DNA of 64,000 bases, taken from NCBI RefSeq assembly GCF_024508275.1, contig NZ_CP101989.1:1488001-1552000 (forward strand), read 5' to 3'. Position 1 is the stretch's first letter, and each line of letters starts with the position of its first letter. The notes beneath the pieces were generated by a model. The model was not told the origin of the DNA. It searched no databases and saw only the letters and a program-made list of their open reading frames with translations. The translations under genes and the position numbers were made by a program. This stretch comes from Cellulomonas wangsupingiae. GTDB taxonomy: Bacteria; Actinomycetota; Actinomycetes; Actinomycetales; Cellulomonadaceae. Shown in pieces: positions 1-8,755 of this stretch.

Positions 1-1177
1 GCTCGCCGTGCACGAGGCCGGCTGCCGCCAGGGCTGTCGCCGACCGTCCGCCGAGGTACAGCGCACCGAGCTCGCGCACGTCGAGCCGCACGTCGGCGTC
101 CGCACCCGTGCGCGAGACGTCGGCGGTCCCCGAGGCGTCGACGGCGAGGCGCCACCGTCCGGCGTTGGCGGGCAGCAGGGCGTCCGTCACCTCCAGGACG
201 ACGTCGCTCGGCGCGGCGTAGCGCCGGGCGGTCAGCGCCGCCGGCAGGTCCAGCAGACGCACCCACAGGTTGTCGGCGGTGCGCCGCCGCGAGGGCCGCG
301 GGGTGACCAGCAGCTGGAGCAGGGCGTCGTCCACGGGGAGCATCGGGGTCTCGACCGTCGTCGTCAGGTCGAGGTCGAGCAGGAAGGACCACAGGCGGTA
401 CGTCGCGGCGGGGTCCAGGGCCGAGGCCTGCCGCACCTTCACGGTGTAGTCGGGACCGCTCTCGCCCCACGACTCCTTGCGGGCGAACAGCGCGAGACCG
501 CGCACCTCCTCCCCGTCCCGCACGGTCACGAGCAGCAGCGGCTCGTTGCCGTGCCGCCAGGCAGGCGGGTCGCCGACGGTCCGCGCGCGCAGCGCGGGGG
601 TCGCGCGGGGCATCCACCCCGGCCGCCCGTCGCCCGCGCGCACGTACAGGTCCTCGACGAGCTCCCCGTGCCGGTCCTGGTCCACCCGCTCCAGGTGCAC
701 CGTCAGGGCGTCGGCCCCGTCGACGGGGCGCAGGGCGGCCCGGCGCGGGAGGGTCAGCCGCACGTCGTCGGCCGCGCTGCCGTAGCCGAACCGGCCGTAG
801 ATCGCGGCCTCCGCCGCGAACAGGGCCGACACCGGCTCGCCGCGGTCGAGCGATCGCTCGACGTGCGTCCTGATCATCGACGTCAGCAGGCCACGCCGCC
901 TGTGGTCGGGGCGCACGGCGACCCACGTCAGGCCCGAGCACGCGACCTCGCCGCCGGGCACGGGCATGACGAAGTCGTACGAGCCGTGCACCGCCGCGAA
1001 CGCGCCGTCGGGCCCTTCGACCGCCATGAGGCGGTCCTGCCGGATGGGGAACGGCAGGAGCTTCTCGATCTCGGGATCCGGGGTGCCCGCGAACGCCAGC
1101 TGGTCGGTGCCACGGAACTCGGCGAGACGCTCGGCGGGGACGTCGACGGTGCGGTAGCCGGCAGGCAGGGTGCTCAT
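1..1177 (-). CDS. Eis-like GNAT N-acetyltransferase, C-terminus cut by window edge
   Basis: The frame is open from an ATG at 1177 to the left edge, giving about 392 visible residues without the stop. The N-terminal half is a GNAT fold with the acetyl-CoA loop around residues 85-100 (VAVRPDHRRRGLL). A second GNAT-like stretch follows, and a sterol-carrier-like C-terminal part begins near residue 300. This order is that of Eis-type acetyltransferases, which acetylate amines such as lysine side chains or aminoglycosides in the cytoplasm. The natural substrate cannot be told from sequence. It is divergent from the phosphatase gene at 1261 with an 83-base gap. The true C-terminus, which carries the catalytic carboxylate in Eis, lies outside the window. 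Confidence 0.85.
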   Translation of the reverse strand, partial: MSTLPAGYRTVDVPAERLAEFRGTDQLAFAGTPDPEIEKLLPFPIRQDRLMAVEGPDGAFAAVHGSYDFVMPVPGGEVACSGLTWVAVRPDHRRRGLLTSMIRTHVERSLDRGEPVSALFAAEAAIYGRFGYGSAADDVRLTLPRRAALRPVDGADALTVHLERVDQDRHGELVEDLYVRAGDGRPGWMPRATPALRARTVGDPPAWRHGNEPLLLVTVRDGEEVRGLALFARKESWGESGPDYTVKVRQASALDPAATYRLWSFLLDLDLTTTVETPMLPVDDALLQLLVTPRPSRRRTADNLWVRLLDLPAALTARRYAAPSDVVLEVTDALLPANAGRWRLAVDASGTADVSRTGADADVRLDVRELGALYLGGRSATALAAAGLVHGE

Positions 1178-1248
1178 GGCGCCATCCTGGGGCCACGGCA
1201 CGGTGCGCCGCACGGTCTTTCCTTCCGCCCGGCGCCGATCGGCGCCCC

Positions 1249-1254
1249 TACGCT
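1249..1254 (+). promoter_or_regulatory. Probable -10 element of a leaderless promoter
   Basis: TACGCT fits the actinobacterial TANNNT -10 pattern. It lies six bases before the GTG at 1261, so transcription would begin at or next to the start codon. No convincing -35 hexamer is visible. Confidence 0.4.
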
Positions 1255-1260
1255 CGGGGG

Positions 1261-2331
1261 GTGACCACCTCCCCGCGCGCCGCGCCCTCCGGCTGGGTCT
1301 GGCGCCTGCTGGCCGGGTGGGCGGCGGGCCCGCAGCCGGTCGTCGGAGCGGCGCTGTGCCTGGCGGCGGCCCTGTACACGGCGGCCGCCCTGTGGCGCGC
1401 GCAGTGGTTCGCGCCGTCCGGGCTGGTCCTGCTCCTGCTCGTCGGCGCCTTCGTGCTGCGCTGGCGTGCCCTGCTGGTCCTCGTCGCCCTGGTGGTGCTC
1501 CTGACTGCCGGGCTCGCGACGGACCCGGCGGTCGACCCGGGGCAGATCGCCGTCCTCGTGCTGGCCTGCGGCGCCGTCGTGACGTTCGGGGTGGAGCGGG
1601 AGCGGCTCGGTCTGCAGGGCGCCCCGGGTGCCCTGATGCTCGTCGACCTGCGCGACCGTCTCGCCGTCGGCGGGCGCCTGCCGGAGCTGCCCGCCCGGTG
1701 GCGTGCCGACTCGGTGGTGCGCTCCGCCCACGGCGCGGCGTTCTCGGGCGACTTCGTCGTGGCGTACCGCAGCGGTGACGCGTACGAGGTGGTGCTCGTC
1801 GACGTGTCGGGCAAGGGCCAGGCGGCCGGCGTGCGTGCCCTGCAGCTGCAGGGGGCGCTCGGAGGGCTGCTCGGTGCGCTGCCCGTCGACCGGTTCCTGC
1901 CGGCGGCCAACGACTACCTGCTGAGCCAGGGCTGGGACGAGGGCTTCGCGACGGCGGCGCACCTCGCAGTGGACCTGCCGACGGGGCGCTACCGGGTGGC
2001 GACGGCCGGCCACCCGCCGCCGGCCGTGCTGCACGCGGGGTCGGGGCGCATCGAGGTCCTCGACGCGCGCGGCGGCGTGGCGCTCGGGGTCGTCGAGGAC
2101 ATGCACCCGGGGGTCGCGGTCGGCGTGCTCGAGCCCGGCGACGTGATCGTGCTGTACACCGACGGGCTGGTCGAGGCGCCGGGCCGTGACGTCGACCAGG
2201 GCATCGACCGGCTGCTCGGCGTCGTCGAGGCGGTCGTGGCCGCGCAGCCCGGCAGTGCGCGCGAGGTGCTGGCCGGCGTGCGGGCCGGCGAGGACGACGA
2301 CCGGGCCGTCGTCGTGCTGCGGCGGCTGTGA
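1261..2331 (+). CDS. Membrane-bound PP2C/SpoIIE-type serine phosphatase
   Basis: This 356-residue protein has several hydrophobic segments between about residues 28 and 112, then a cytoplasmic PP2C-SpoIIE phosphatase domain from about 150 to the end. Metal-binding acidic motifs are visible: SGDF near 162-165, DVSGKG at 181-186, TDGL near 300 and an acidic EDDD cluster near 344-347. Such proteins dephosphorylate anti-sigma antagonists in partner-switching stress responses, but no anti-sigma or STAS gene is adjacent, so the target is unknown. There is no separate sensor domain. The GTG start lies six bases after a TANNNT -10, suggesting a leaderless message. The next gene begins two bases after this stop. 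Confidence 0.85.
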   Translation: MTTSPRAAPSGWVWRLLAGWAAGPQPVVGAALCLAAALYTAAALWRAQWFAPSGLVLLLLVGAFVLRWRALLVLVALVVLLTAGLATDPAVDPGQIAVLVLACGAVVTFGVERERLGLQGAPGALMLVDLRDRLAVGGRLPELPARWRADSVVRSAHGAAFSGDFVVAYRSGDAYEVVLVDVSGKGQAAGVRALQLQGALGGLLGALPVDRFLPAANDYLLSQGWDEGFATAAHLAVDLPTGRYRVATAGHPPPAVLHAGSGRIEVLDARGGVALGVVEDMHPGVAVGVLEPGDVIVLYTDGLVEAPGRDVDQGIDRLLGVVEAVVAAQPGSAREVLAGVRAGEDDDRAVVVLRRL

Positions 2332-2332
2332 C

Positions 2333-2689
2333 GTGAGGGCCGACGAGGGCGACGGCGCCCCGGCCGACGACGACTACGCCGACGAGGTCCACGACCTGGT
2401 CGCGACGATCCCCGCCGGCAGGGTCATGACGTACGGCCTGGTCGCGGAGGTGCTGGCCGACCGGGCCGCCGCGGCGGGTCGCCCGGCGCGCGGCGGGCCC
2501 CGGCAGGTCGGACGTGCGATGGCGCTCGGCGGTGCCGTGCCGTGGTGGCGCGTCGTCGACGCGTCGGGCAGCCCGCCGGCCCACCACCTGACGCGCGCGC
2601 TCGCCCACCTGCGCGCCGAGCGGACGCCGCTGACGACGGACGGGCTGCGGGTCCGCGTGCGTCAGGCGGTGTGGTTCCCCGACGAGTGA
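2333..2689 (+). CDS. Alkyltransferase-like (ATL) protein, MGMT DNA-binding domain
   Basis: This 118-residue protein carries the DNA-binding half of O6-methylguanine-DNA methyltransferase. The helix-turn-helix segment VMTYGLVAEV is at residues 31-40. The active-site motif that reads PCHR in MGMT is PWWRVV at 70-75, so the acceptor cysteine is tryptophan. Known ATL proteins have exactly this Cys-to-Trp change; they bind O6-alkylguanine without repairing it and hand it to nucleotide excision repair. The GTG at 2333, two bases after the phosphatase stop, is the most economical start. The two genes are probably cotranscribed. Identification as an ATL is firm; the flagging role is by homology. Confidence 0.85.
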   Translation: MRADEGDGAPADDDYADEVHDLVATIPAGRVMTYGLVAEVLADRAAAAGRPARGGPRQVGRAMALGGAVPWWRVVDASGSPPAHHLTRALAHLRAERTPLTTDGLRVRVRQAVWFPDE

Positions 2690-2693
2690 GGCG

Positions 2694-2719
2694 GCGCCCG
2701 GCGTCGGGACGCCGGGCGC
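2694..2719. terminator. Bidirectional terminator hairpin
   Basis: The arms GCGCCCGGCGTC and GACGCCGGGCGC are perfectly complementary around a tiny loop. They fill the gap between the convergent ATL and CoA-binding genes. Confidence 0.6.
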
Positions 2720-2723
2720 GCGC

Positions 2724-3215
2724 TCAGCGCAGCGCGCGCCGCGAGGAGACGACCCCGGTGTCGAACCCCGCGAGGTGCAGCCCACCGTGGAAGCGGGCGT
2801 GCTCGATCTTCACGCAGCGGTCCATCACCACGTCGAGCCCGGCCTCCTCGCCGCGGCGGGCCACGTCCTCGTGCCACGAGCCGAGCTGCAGCCACAGCGT
2901 CCGCGCACCCACGGCCACGGTCTCGTCGAGCACGGTCGGCAGGTCGTCGTGGCGCCGGAACACGTCGACCAGGTCGGGGACCACGGGCAGCGCGTCGAGC
3001 GAGGGGTAGACGGGCCGGCCGAGGATCTGCTCGGCGCGCGGGTTGACGAAGTACACGTCGTACGGCGAGCTCGACAGCAGGTACGTCGCGACGAAGTACG
3101 ACGCGCGTGCCGGGTTGTCCGAGGCGCCGACGATCGCGATGGAGCGGGTGGCGCGCAGGAGCGCGAGCCGCTCGGGGGCGGACGGACCCTGCCAGGTGCG
3201 CGGTGCGGTGCTCAT
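2724..3215 (-). CDS. CoA-binding (YccU-like) Rossmann protein
   Basis: The 163-residue product matches the small stand-alone CoA-binding family. A Rossmann nucleotide loop (IAIVGASDNPARAS) lies near residues 26-39 and NPRAEQILGRPVYPSL follows. The function of the family is not established; it resembles the CoA-binding domain of succinyl-CoA synthetase alpha subunits. The ATG at 3215 overlaps the metY stop by four bases (ATGA), making it the translationally coupled last gene of the sulfur operon. It ends at a hairpin shared with the opposing ATL gene. A role linked to acyl-CoA or thiol metabolism is only suggested by context. Confidence 0.8.
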   Translation of the reverse strand: MSTAPRTWQGPSAPERLALLRATRSIAIVGASDNPARASYFVATYLLSSSPYDVYFVNPRAEQILGRPVYPSLDALPVVPDLVDVFRRHDDLPTVLDETVAVGARTLWLQLGSWHEDVARRGEEAGLDVVMDRCVKIEHARFHGGLHLAGFDTGVVSSRRALR

Positions 3216-4522
3216 CGGGTGACCCCCGTCGCGGTGGTGAGTGCCTGGTCGAGGTCCCACAGGATGTCGGCGGCGTCCTCGATGCCCACGCTCAGGCGCA
3301 CGAGGTCCTCGGGGACGCCCGCGGTCTCGAGCTGGGCGGCGGACAGCTGCTGGTGCGTCGTGGACGCCGGGTGGATGACCAGCGTGCGGGCGTCGCCCAC
3401 GTTCGCCAGGTGGCTCGCGAGCTGCAGCGCCTCGATGAACCGCCGACCGACCTCGCGGCCGGCGAGGTCGCCCGCCGGGGCCAGCCGGAACGCGAACACC
3501 GAGCCCGGGCCCAGCGGCAGGTAGCGCTGCGCGCGCTCGTGGTGCGGGTGCGACGGCAGGCCTGCCCACAGGACGTGCGCGATGCGCGGGTCGGACTCCA
3601 GCCAGGCGGCGACCTCGCGCGCGTTGGCGAGGTGCGCGTCGATGCGCTGCGGGAGCGTCTCGACGCCCTGCAGGAGCTGGAAAGCCGACTGCGGCGACAG
3701 CGCGGGACCGATGTCACGCAGCTGCTCCGAGCGCAGCTTGGTGAGGAACCCGTACTCGCCGAAGTTCTCCCACCAGCGCACGCCGCCGTACGACGGCACG
3801 GGCTCGGTCATCGTGGGGAAGCGGCCGTTGCCCCAGTCGAACCGGCCCGACTCGACGATCACGCCGCCGAGCGTCGTGCCGTGCCCGCCGAGGAACTTGG
3901 TCGCGGAGTGGATGACGATGTCGGCGCCGTGCTCGATGGGACGCACGAGGTACGGCGTCGAGAGCGTCGAGTCGACGACCAGGGGAACGCCGGCCGCGTG
4001 CGCGACCTCGGCCAGGCCGGCGAGGTCGGCGATCTCGCCCGACGGGTTCGCGATGACCTCGGTGTAGACGGCCTTGGTCTCCGGGCGGATCGCCGCGGCG
4101 TAGTCCGCCGGGTCGGTGCCGGCGACGAACGTCGTCTCGACGCCGAAGCGCCGCAGCGTGACGTCGAGCTGCGTGACCGTGCCGCCGTACAGCTGCGCCG
4201 AGGCGACGAGGTGGTCGCCCGCCCCGGCGAGCGCCGCGAAGACGAGGAACTCCGCGGCCATGCCGGATGCGGTGGCGACCGCGCCGATGCCGCCCTCGAG
4301 GGACGCGATGCGCTCCTCGAACGCCGCGACCGTGGGGTTGCCGATGCGCGAGTAGATGTTGCCGTACTTCTGCAGCGCGAAGAGGTTCGCGGCGTCGGCG
4401 GTGTCGTCGAAGACGAACGACGTCGTCTGGTAGATCGGCACGGCGCGTGCGCCGGTGGTGGCGTCGGGGATGCCACCGGCGTGCAGCGCGCGGGTGCGGA
4501 AGCCGAAGCGGTGCTCGCTCAC
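3212..4522 (-). CDS. metY: O-acetylhomoserine sulfhydrylase
   Basis: This 436-residue Cys/Met-metabolism PLP enzyme converts O-acetylhomoserine plus sulfide to homocysteine plus acetate. The PLP lysine is K209 in SATKFLGGHG, preceded by D184 (VVDSTLSTP), and YSRIGNPT near 57-64 is typical. Length and the long C-terminal half fit the MetY/Met17 branch rather than shorter MetB/MetC enzymes. The GTG at 4522 has AGGAG a few bases upstream. It sits between acs and the CoA-binding gene in one minus-strand operon that starts with a sulfonate-type transporter, so imported sulfur can be fixed directly into homocysteine. Acetate released here can be recycled by the neighbouring acetyl-CoA synthetase. 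Confidence 0.93.
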   Translation of the reverse strand: MSEHRFGFRTRALHAGGIPDATTGARAVPIYQTTSFVFDDTADAANLFALQKYGNIYSRIGNPTVAAFEERIASLEGGIGAVATASGMAAEFLVFAALAGAGDHLVASAQLYGGTVTQLDVTLRRFGVETTFVAGTDPADYAAAIRPETKAVYTEVIANPSGEIADLAGLAEVAHAAGVPLVVDSTLSTPYLVRPIEHGADIVIHSATKFLGGHGTTLGGVIVESGRFDWGNGRFPTMTEPVPSYGGVRWWENFGEYGFLTKLRSEQLRDIGPALSPQSAFQLLQGVETLPQRIDAHLANAREVAAWLESDPRIAHVLWAGLPSHPHHERAQRYLPLGPGSVFAFRLAPAGDLAGREVGRRFIEALQLASHLANVGDARTLVIHPASTTHQQLSAAQLETAGVPEDLVRLSVGIEDAADILWDLDQALTTATGVTR

Positions 4523-4557
4523 GGTGCTCCTGTTCTGGGGTGCGGTCGGCCGGTCGG

Positions 4558-6591
4558 TCAGCGGGGGAGACCGGCGGTGACGAGCGTGCCGACCTGGTCG
4601 ACCGCCCACGGGTTCTGCAGGGACGTCGTGTCGCCGAGGGTGGTCCCCTCGACGAGCTGGGTGAGCAGCCTGCGCATGATCTTGCCCGAGCGGGTCTTGG
4701 GGACCTCGGGGACGACCAGCAGGTGGCGCGGCTTGGCGACGGGGCCGATCTCGCGCGCGACGTGCGCGCGCAGCTCCTCGCGGAGCGCGAGCGTCGCGGC
4801 CAGCCACGCGTCGACGTCCTCGACCGGGCCGGGGGGCGTGCTCGGGACCACGAAGGCGGCGATGGCCTGGCCCGTCACCGCATCGGCGACCCCGGCGACC
4901 CCGGCCTCGCCGACGGCGGGGTGCGCGACGAGGGCCGACTCGACCTCGATCGTCGACAGCCGGTGGCCCGAGACGTTGATGACGTCGTCGATGCGGCCCA
5001 GCAGCCAGATGTCGCGGTCCTCGTCGTACGAGGCGCCGTCGCCGGCCAGGAAGTACCCGCCGTGCGGGCCGTGCCCGGCGAACCGGCGCCAGTACGCCTC
5101 GAGGTACCGCTGCGGGTCGCGCCACACGGTGCGGGCCATGCCCGGCCAGGGCCGCTCGACCACGAGGAAGCCACCCTGCCCGGGCTGCACCTCGACGCCG
5201 TCCTCGCCGACGACCTTGGCCGCGATCCCGGGCAGCGGACGCGTCGCCGACCCGGGCTTGAGCGTCGTGACGCCGGGGACGGGCGCGATCATGGCCGCGC
5301 CCGTCTCGGACTGCCACCACGTGTCGACGACCGGGGCCGCGTCGCGGCCGAACGTGCGGCGGAACCACACCCACGCCTCGGGGTTGATCGCCTCGCCGAC
5401 CGTGCCCAGCAGGCGGATGCTCGTCAGGTCGTGCCCGCCGGGCAGCTCGTCGCCGAACCACGTCATGAAGGTCCGGATCAGGGTCGGCGCCGTGTAGTAC
5501 GTCGTGACGCCGTAGCGCTCGATGACCTCGAGGTGGCGCTCGCGGCGGGGCGTGTCCGGGGTGCCCTCGTAGATGACCTGCGTCAGCCCGTTCGCCAGCG
5601 GCCCGTAGATCTCGTACGTGTGCGCGGTGACCCAGGCGAGGTCGGCGGTGCACCAGTGCACGTCGTCGTCCTTGACGTCGAACACCGCCCAGTGCGACCA
5701 CGCGGCGTGCGTGAGGTACCCGCCGGACGTGTGCACCAGGCCCTTCGGCTTGCCCGTGGTGCCCGACGTGTAGATGACGAACAGCGGGTGCTCGGCGTCG
5801 AACGCCTGGGGGTCGTGCACGTCGGGCTGGGTCGCGACGACGTCGTGCCACCAGACGTCGCGCCCGTCGGTCCACGCGACGTCCTGGCCGGTGCGGCGCA
5901 CGACGAGCACGTGCTCGACGTGGTCCAACCCGGCCACGGCCTCGTCGGCCGCGGACTTCACCTCGACCGCCTGCCCCCGGCGGAACTGCCCGTCGCTCGT
6001 GACGAGCACCTTCGCCTCGGTGTCCTGCACGCGGAACCGCACGGCCTCGGCCGAGAACCCGCCGAACACCAGAGAGTGCACCGCGCCGATGCGCGCGATC
6101 GCGAGCGTCACGACGACCGTCTCGGCGATCACCGGCAGGTACACCACGACGCGGTCGCCGGGGCCCACGCCCAGTGCCGTGAGCGCGTGCGCCGCCTGCG
6201 CGACCTCGCGCTGCAGCTGGGCGTACGTGATCGACCGACGGTCCCCGCGCTCGCCCTCGACGTGCAGCGCGACCTTGTCGCCGCGGCCCGCCGTGACGTG
6301 CCGGTCGACGCAGTTGACGGCGACGTTGAGCCGCCCGCCGACGAACCAGCGGGCCTCGGGGACGGTGAGGTCGCCGTCGGCACCGCCGTCGACCGGGACG
6401 GGTGGCGACCACTCGTGCGCGGTGTGCCACGGCGTGTCCCACTCGAGGCGCCGTGCGGCGTCCTCCCAGAACGCGACGGGATCGGCCGCGGCACGCGCCC
6501 AGTCCTCGGGGCGGACGTTCGAGGTCGCGGCGAGGTCGACCGGCGCGGGGTAGGTGCGCGTCTCGGTCTGCAGCGCGGTCAGGGTGGTCAT
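4558..6591 (-). CDS. acs: Acetyl-CoA synthetase
   Basis: The 677-residue AMP-forming ligase makes acetyl-CoA from acetate, ATP and CoA. The adenylate loop YTSGTTGKPKG lies near residue 270. The hinge region includes GRIDDVINVSGHR, and the acetylatable lysine motif RSGKIMRR is near 633-640. The first 100 residues include the acetyl-CoA synthetase N-terminal cap (AFWEDAARRLEW). The ATG at 6591 overlaps the stop of the transporter permease by four bases, so it is coupled into the sulfur operon. MetY and CysK both release acetate, and a plausible role here is to reactivate it. That role is an inference; the enzyme itself is unambiguous. Confidence 0.95.
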   Translation of the reverse strand: MTTLTALQTETRTYPAPVDLAATSNVRPEDWARAAADPVAFWEDAARRLEWDTPWHTAHEWSPPVPVDGGADGDLTVPEARWFVGGRLNVAVNCVDRHVTAGRGDKVALHVEGERGDRRSITYAQLQREVAQAAHALTALGVGPGDRVVVYLPVIAETVVVTLAIARIGAVHSLVFGGFSAEAVRFRVQDTEAKVLVTSDGQFRRGQAVEVKSAADEAVAGLDHVEHVLVVRRTGQDVAWTDGRDVWWHDVVATQPDVHDPQAFDAEHPLFVIYTSGTTGKPKGLVHTSGGYLTHAAWSHWAVFDVKDDDVHWCTADLAWVTAHTYEIYGPLANGLTQVIYEGTPDTPRRERHLEVIERYGVTTYYTAPTLIRTFMTWFGDELPGGHDLTSIRLLGTVGEAINPEAWVWFRRTFGRDAAPVVDTWWQSETGAAMIAPVPGVTTLKPGSATRPLPGIAAKVVGEDGVEVQPGQGGFLVVERPWPGMARTVWRDPQRYLEAYWRRFAGHGPHGGYFLAGDGASYDEDRDIWLLGRIDDVINVSGHRLSTIEVESALVAHPAVGEAGVAGVADAVTGQAIAAFVVPSTPPGPVEDVDAWLAATLALREELRAHVAREIGPVAKPRHLLVVPEVPKTRSGKIMRRLLTQLVEGTTLGDTTSLQNPWAVDQVGTLVTAGLPR

Positions 6592-7556
6592 GCGAGCCTC
6601 CGCAGCAGCTGCTTCTCGACGACGGCGACGATCGAGTCGGTGAGCTTGCCGATCAGCGCGAGCAGCACGATCGCGAGCAGGATCCGGTCGACGCGCCCGT
6701 TGTTCTGGGAGTCGGTCAGCAGGAAGCCCAGCCCCATGGACGACGCGATGAGCTCGGCCGCGACGAGGAAGAGCCACGCCTGCGCGAGCCCCAGCCGCAG
6801 GCCGGACATGACGGCCGGGACGACGGCGGGCAGCTGGACCGACTGCAGCAGCCGCACGCCGCGCAGCCCGAACGCGCGCCCGGCCTCGACGAGCTGCGGG
6901 TCGACGTGCCGCAGCGCGGCGGCGACCGTCGTGTAGACCGGGAAGAACGCGCCGATCGCGATGAGCGTGATCTTGGAGTCCTCGCCGATCTTCATCCACA
7001 GGATGAGCAGCGGGACCCACGCGAGCGACGGGACCGCCCGGATCGCCGCGAGCGTCGGGGCCAGCAGCACGTCGCCCGCTCGGGACAGGCCGACGACCGC
7101 GGCGACGACGAGTGCGACGACCGCACCGATCGTGAAGCCGATGAGGACACGCTGCACCGAGATCGCGACGTGCGTGACGAGCTCGCCGCGCTGCTGCAGG
7201 TCGAGCGCCGCGTCCCACACGGACGCCGGGCTCGGCAGCTGGTACGGCGCGACGAGGCCGGACGTCGTGACGTACTGCCACACCGCCAGGACCAGGACGG
7301 GCAGCACAGCACCGCCCACGACGCGGGTGGTGCGGCGGGACCAGAAGGGTACGAGCGCGCGACGCACCGGTGCGGCAACCGGTGCGTCGACGGCCGCGTC
7401 GGTGACGGGCGACGGGTCGGGCTCGTCGACCTGTCGCGCGTGGGGGTCGTGCCCGGGGTCGTCACCGTCGTCGAAGGGGTTGAGCGCGCGCAGCGGCCGG
7501 CCCTGAGGGTCGGTGACGGGGCCCGCGCCGGGGCCGCCGATCCATCCGTCGGTCAT
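6588..7556 (-). CDS. Sulfonate/nitrate-type ABC transporter permease (SsuC-like)
   Basis: The protein has 322 residues: about 70 hydrophilic N-terminal residues rich in Asp, Pro and Arg, then some six membrane helices. The cytoplasmic coupling loop EAGRAFGLRGVRLLQSVQLP is the EAA motif that contacts the ATPase. It belongs to the SsuC/TauC/NrtB group and forms the membrane channel for the binding protein and ATPase encoded just upstream. The N-terminal extension is longer than usual for SsuC and has no recognised domain. It overlaps acs by four bases. The substrate class (alkanesulfonate) rests on family resemblance and the sulfur genes in the operon. Confidence 0.85.
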   Translation of the reverse strand: MTDGWIGGPGAGPVTDPQGRPLRALNPFDDGDDPGHDPHARQVDEPDPSPVTDAAVDAPVAAPVRRALVPFWSRRTTRVVGGAVLPVLVLAVWQYVTTSGLVAPYQLPSPASVWDAALDLQQRGELVTHVAISVQRVLIGFTIGAVVALVVAAVVGLSRAGDVLLAPTLAAIRAVPSLAWVPLLILWMKIGEDSKITLIAIGAFFPVYTTVAAALRHVDPQLVEAGRAFGLRGVRLLQSVQLPAVVPAVMSGLRLGLAQAWLFLVAAELIASSMGLGFLLTDSQNNGRVDRILLAIVLLALIGKLTDSIVAVVEKQLLRRLA

Positions 7557-7593
7557 GGGTGTCTCTCCTGGGGGACGAGGAGGCGGTGCGGGG

Positions 7594-7627
7594 GCGGTGC
7601 CCCGCCCGGCGACGGGCGGGGCACCGC
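7594..7627 (-). other. Intercistronic hairpin after the binding-protein gene
   Basis: A perfect 15-bp stem with a four-base loop lies between the binding protein and permease genes. Hairpins at this position commonly stabilise the upstream mRNA so that binding protein is made in excess; partial termination is also possible. Confidence 0.55.
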
Positions 7628-7631
7628 GTGG

Positions 7632-8675
7632 TCAGCCGGCGATGTTCGCGGCGTCGGCCTTCTCGGCGAACGTGGGCTCGAACAGCTCGGCCAGGGCCGT
7701 GTCGATCGTGGCCTGGTCCGCGACGTCACCGGACTCGACGAAGATCGGGCCGACGACCTCGAGCACCTTTCGCTGCGCGTCGCCGGGGACCGGGTCGACG
7801 TCGAGGTTGGTGCGCTCGACGATGACCTTCTCCGCGACGGCCGGGTCGATCCCGGCGACCTCGGCGAGGATCGCGACGACCTCCTCGGGGTTCTCCTGCG
7901 CCCACGCGCGTGCCTTCTCGTACGCGTCGACGACGACCTGCGCGAGGTCGGGGCTCGCGTCGAGGAACTCCTGCGTCGCGTTGAGGAACCCGTAGGTGTT
8001 GAAGTCGATGTTGCGGTAGATCAGCTTCGTGCCCGACTCGGCCTCGCTCGCGGCCATGATCGGGTCGAGGCCCGACCACGCGGCGACCGAGCCCTGCTCG
8101 AGGGCCGTGCGGCCGTCGGCGTGCTGCAGGTTCTGCACCTCGACCTGGTCGAGCGGGACACCGGCCTCCTCGAGCGACTGCAGGAGGAAGAAGTACGGGT
8201 CGGTGCCCTTGGTCGCGGCCACGGACTTCCCGGCGAGGTCGGCCACCGACGTGACGTCCGAGCCCTCCGGGACGACGATCGCCGCCCACTCGGGCTGGGA
8301 GTAGATGCCGATCGTGTGGATGGGCGAGCCGTTGGAGCGCGCGAGCAGCGCGGCCGAGCCGGCCGTGGAGCCCACGTCGACCGCACCGGCGCGCAACGCC
8401 TCGTTGGCCTTGTTCGACCCCGCGGACTGGACCCAGTTCACGGTGACGTCGTCACCGAGCGTCTCCTCGAGCCAGCCCTGGTCCTTGATGACCAGGCTCA
8501 GCGGGTTGTAGGTCGCGAAGTCGATGTCGAGCGTGTCGGCGCTCCACGACGCCGTGGCGTCGTCGGCGGGCGGGGCGGCCTCGGCCTCGGCGTCCTCACC
8601 GGCGACGCAGCCGGTCAGCGCCAGGGCGGTCACGAGGGCCAGTGCGGTGGCGGAGACGGCGGTGCGGATCGTCAT
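7632..8675 (-). CDS. Sulfonate-type ABC transporter substrate-binding lipoprotein (SsuA-like)
   Basis: The 347-residue precursor begins with a lipoprotein signal peptide ending at the lipobox LTGC (Cys 23). A periplasmic-binding-protein-2 fold of the SsuA/NrtA/TauA group follows, with motifs such as NKANEALRAGAVDVG and LAGKSVAATKGT. It would be anchored outside the membrane and deliver ligand to the permease. The ATG at 8675 is preferred over one 15 bases upstream because it gives a clean signal peptide and has a purine-rich GAGAG before it. No SsuD-type monooxygenase is encoded nearby, so desulfonation must use an enzyme elsewhere, or the ligand is a different organosulfur compound. Confidence 0.85.
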   Translation of the reverse strand: MTIRTAVSATALALVTALALTGCVAGEDAEAEAAPPADDATASWSADTLDIDFATYNPLSLVIKDQGWLEETLGDDVTVNWVQSAGSNKANEALRAGAVDVGSTAGSAALLARSNGSPIHTIGIYSQPEWAAIVVPEGSDVTSVADLAGKSVAATKGTDPYFFLLQSLEEAGVPLDQVEVQNLQHADGRTALEQGSVAAWSGLDPIMAASEAESGTKLIYRNIDFNTYGFLNATQEFLDASPDLAQVVVDAYEKARAWAQENPEEVVAILAEVAGIDPAVAEKVIVERTNLDVDPVPGDAQRKVLEVVGPIFVESGDVADQATIDTALAELFEPTFAEKADAANIAG

Positions 8676-8755
8676 CGTCGGTTCTCTCATCTCGGGGTGC
8701 GGGGCCGGGGCCCGGGTGGGTGCGGACGCGGGTGCGCGGACGTCGGGCGGGTGGG

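Noticed and set aside
4523..4557. SAM-responsive riboswitch before metY
   Set aside because: Only 35 bases separate acs and metY, and the ribosome site fills most of it. Control appears to lie at the operon leader instead.
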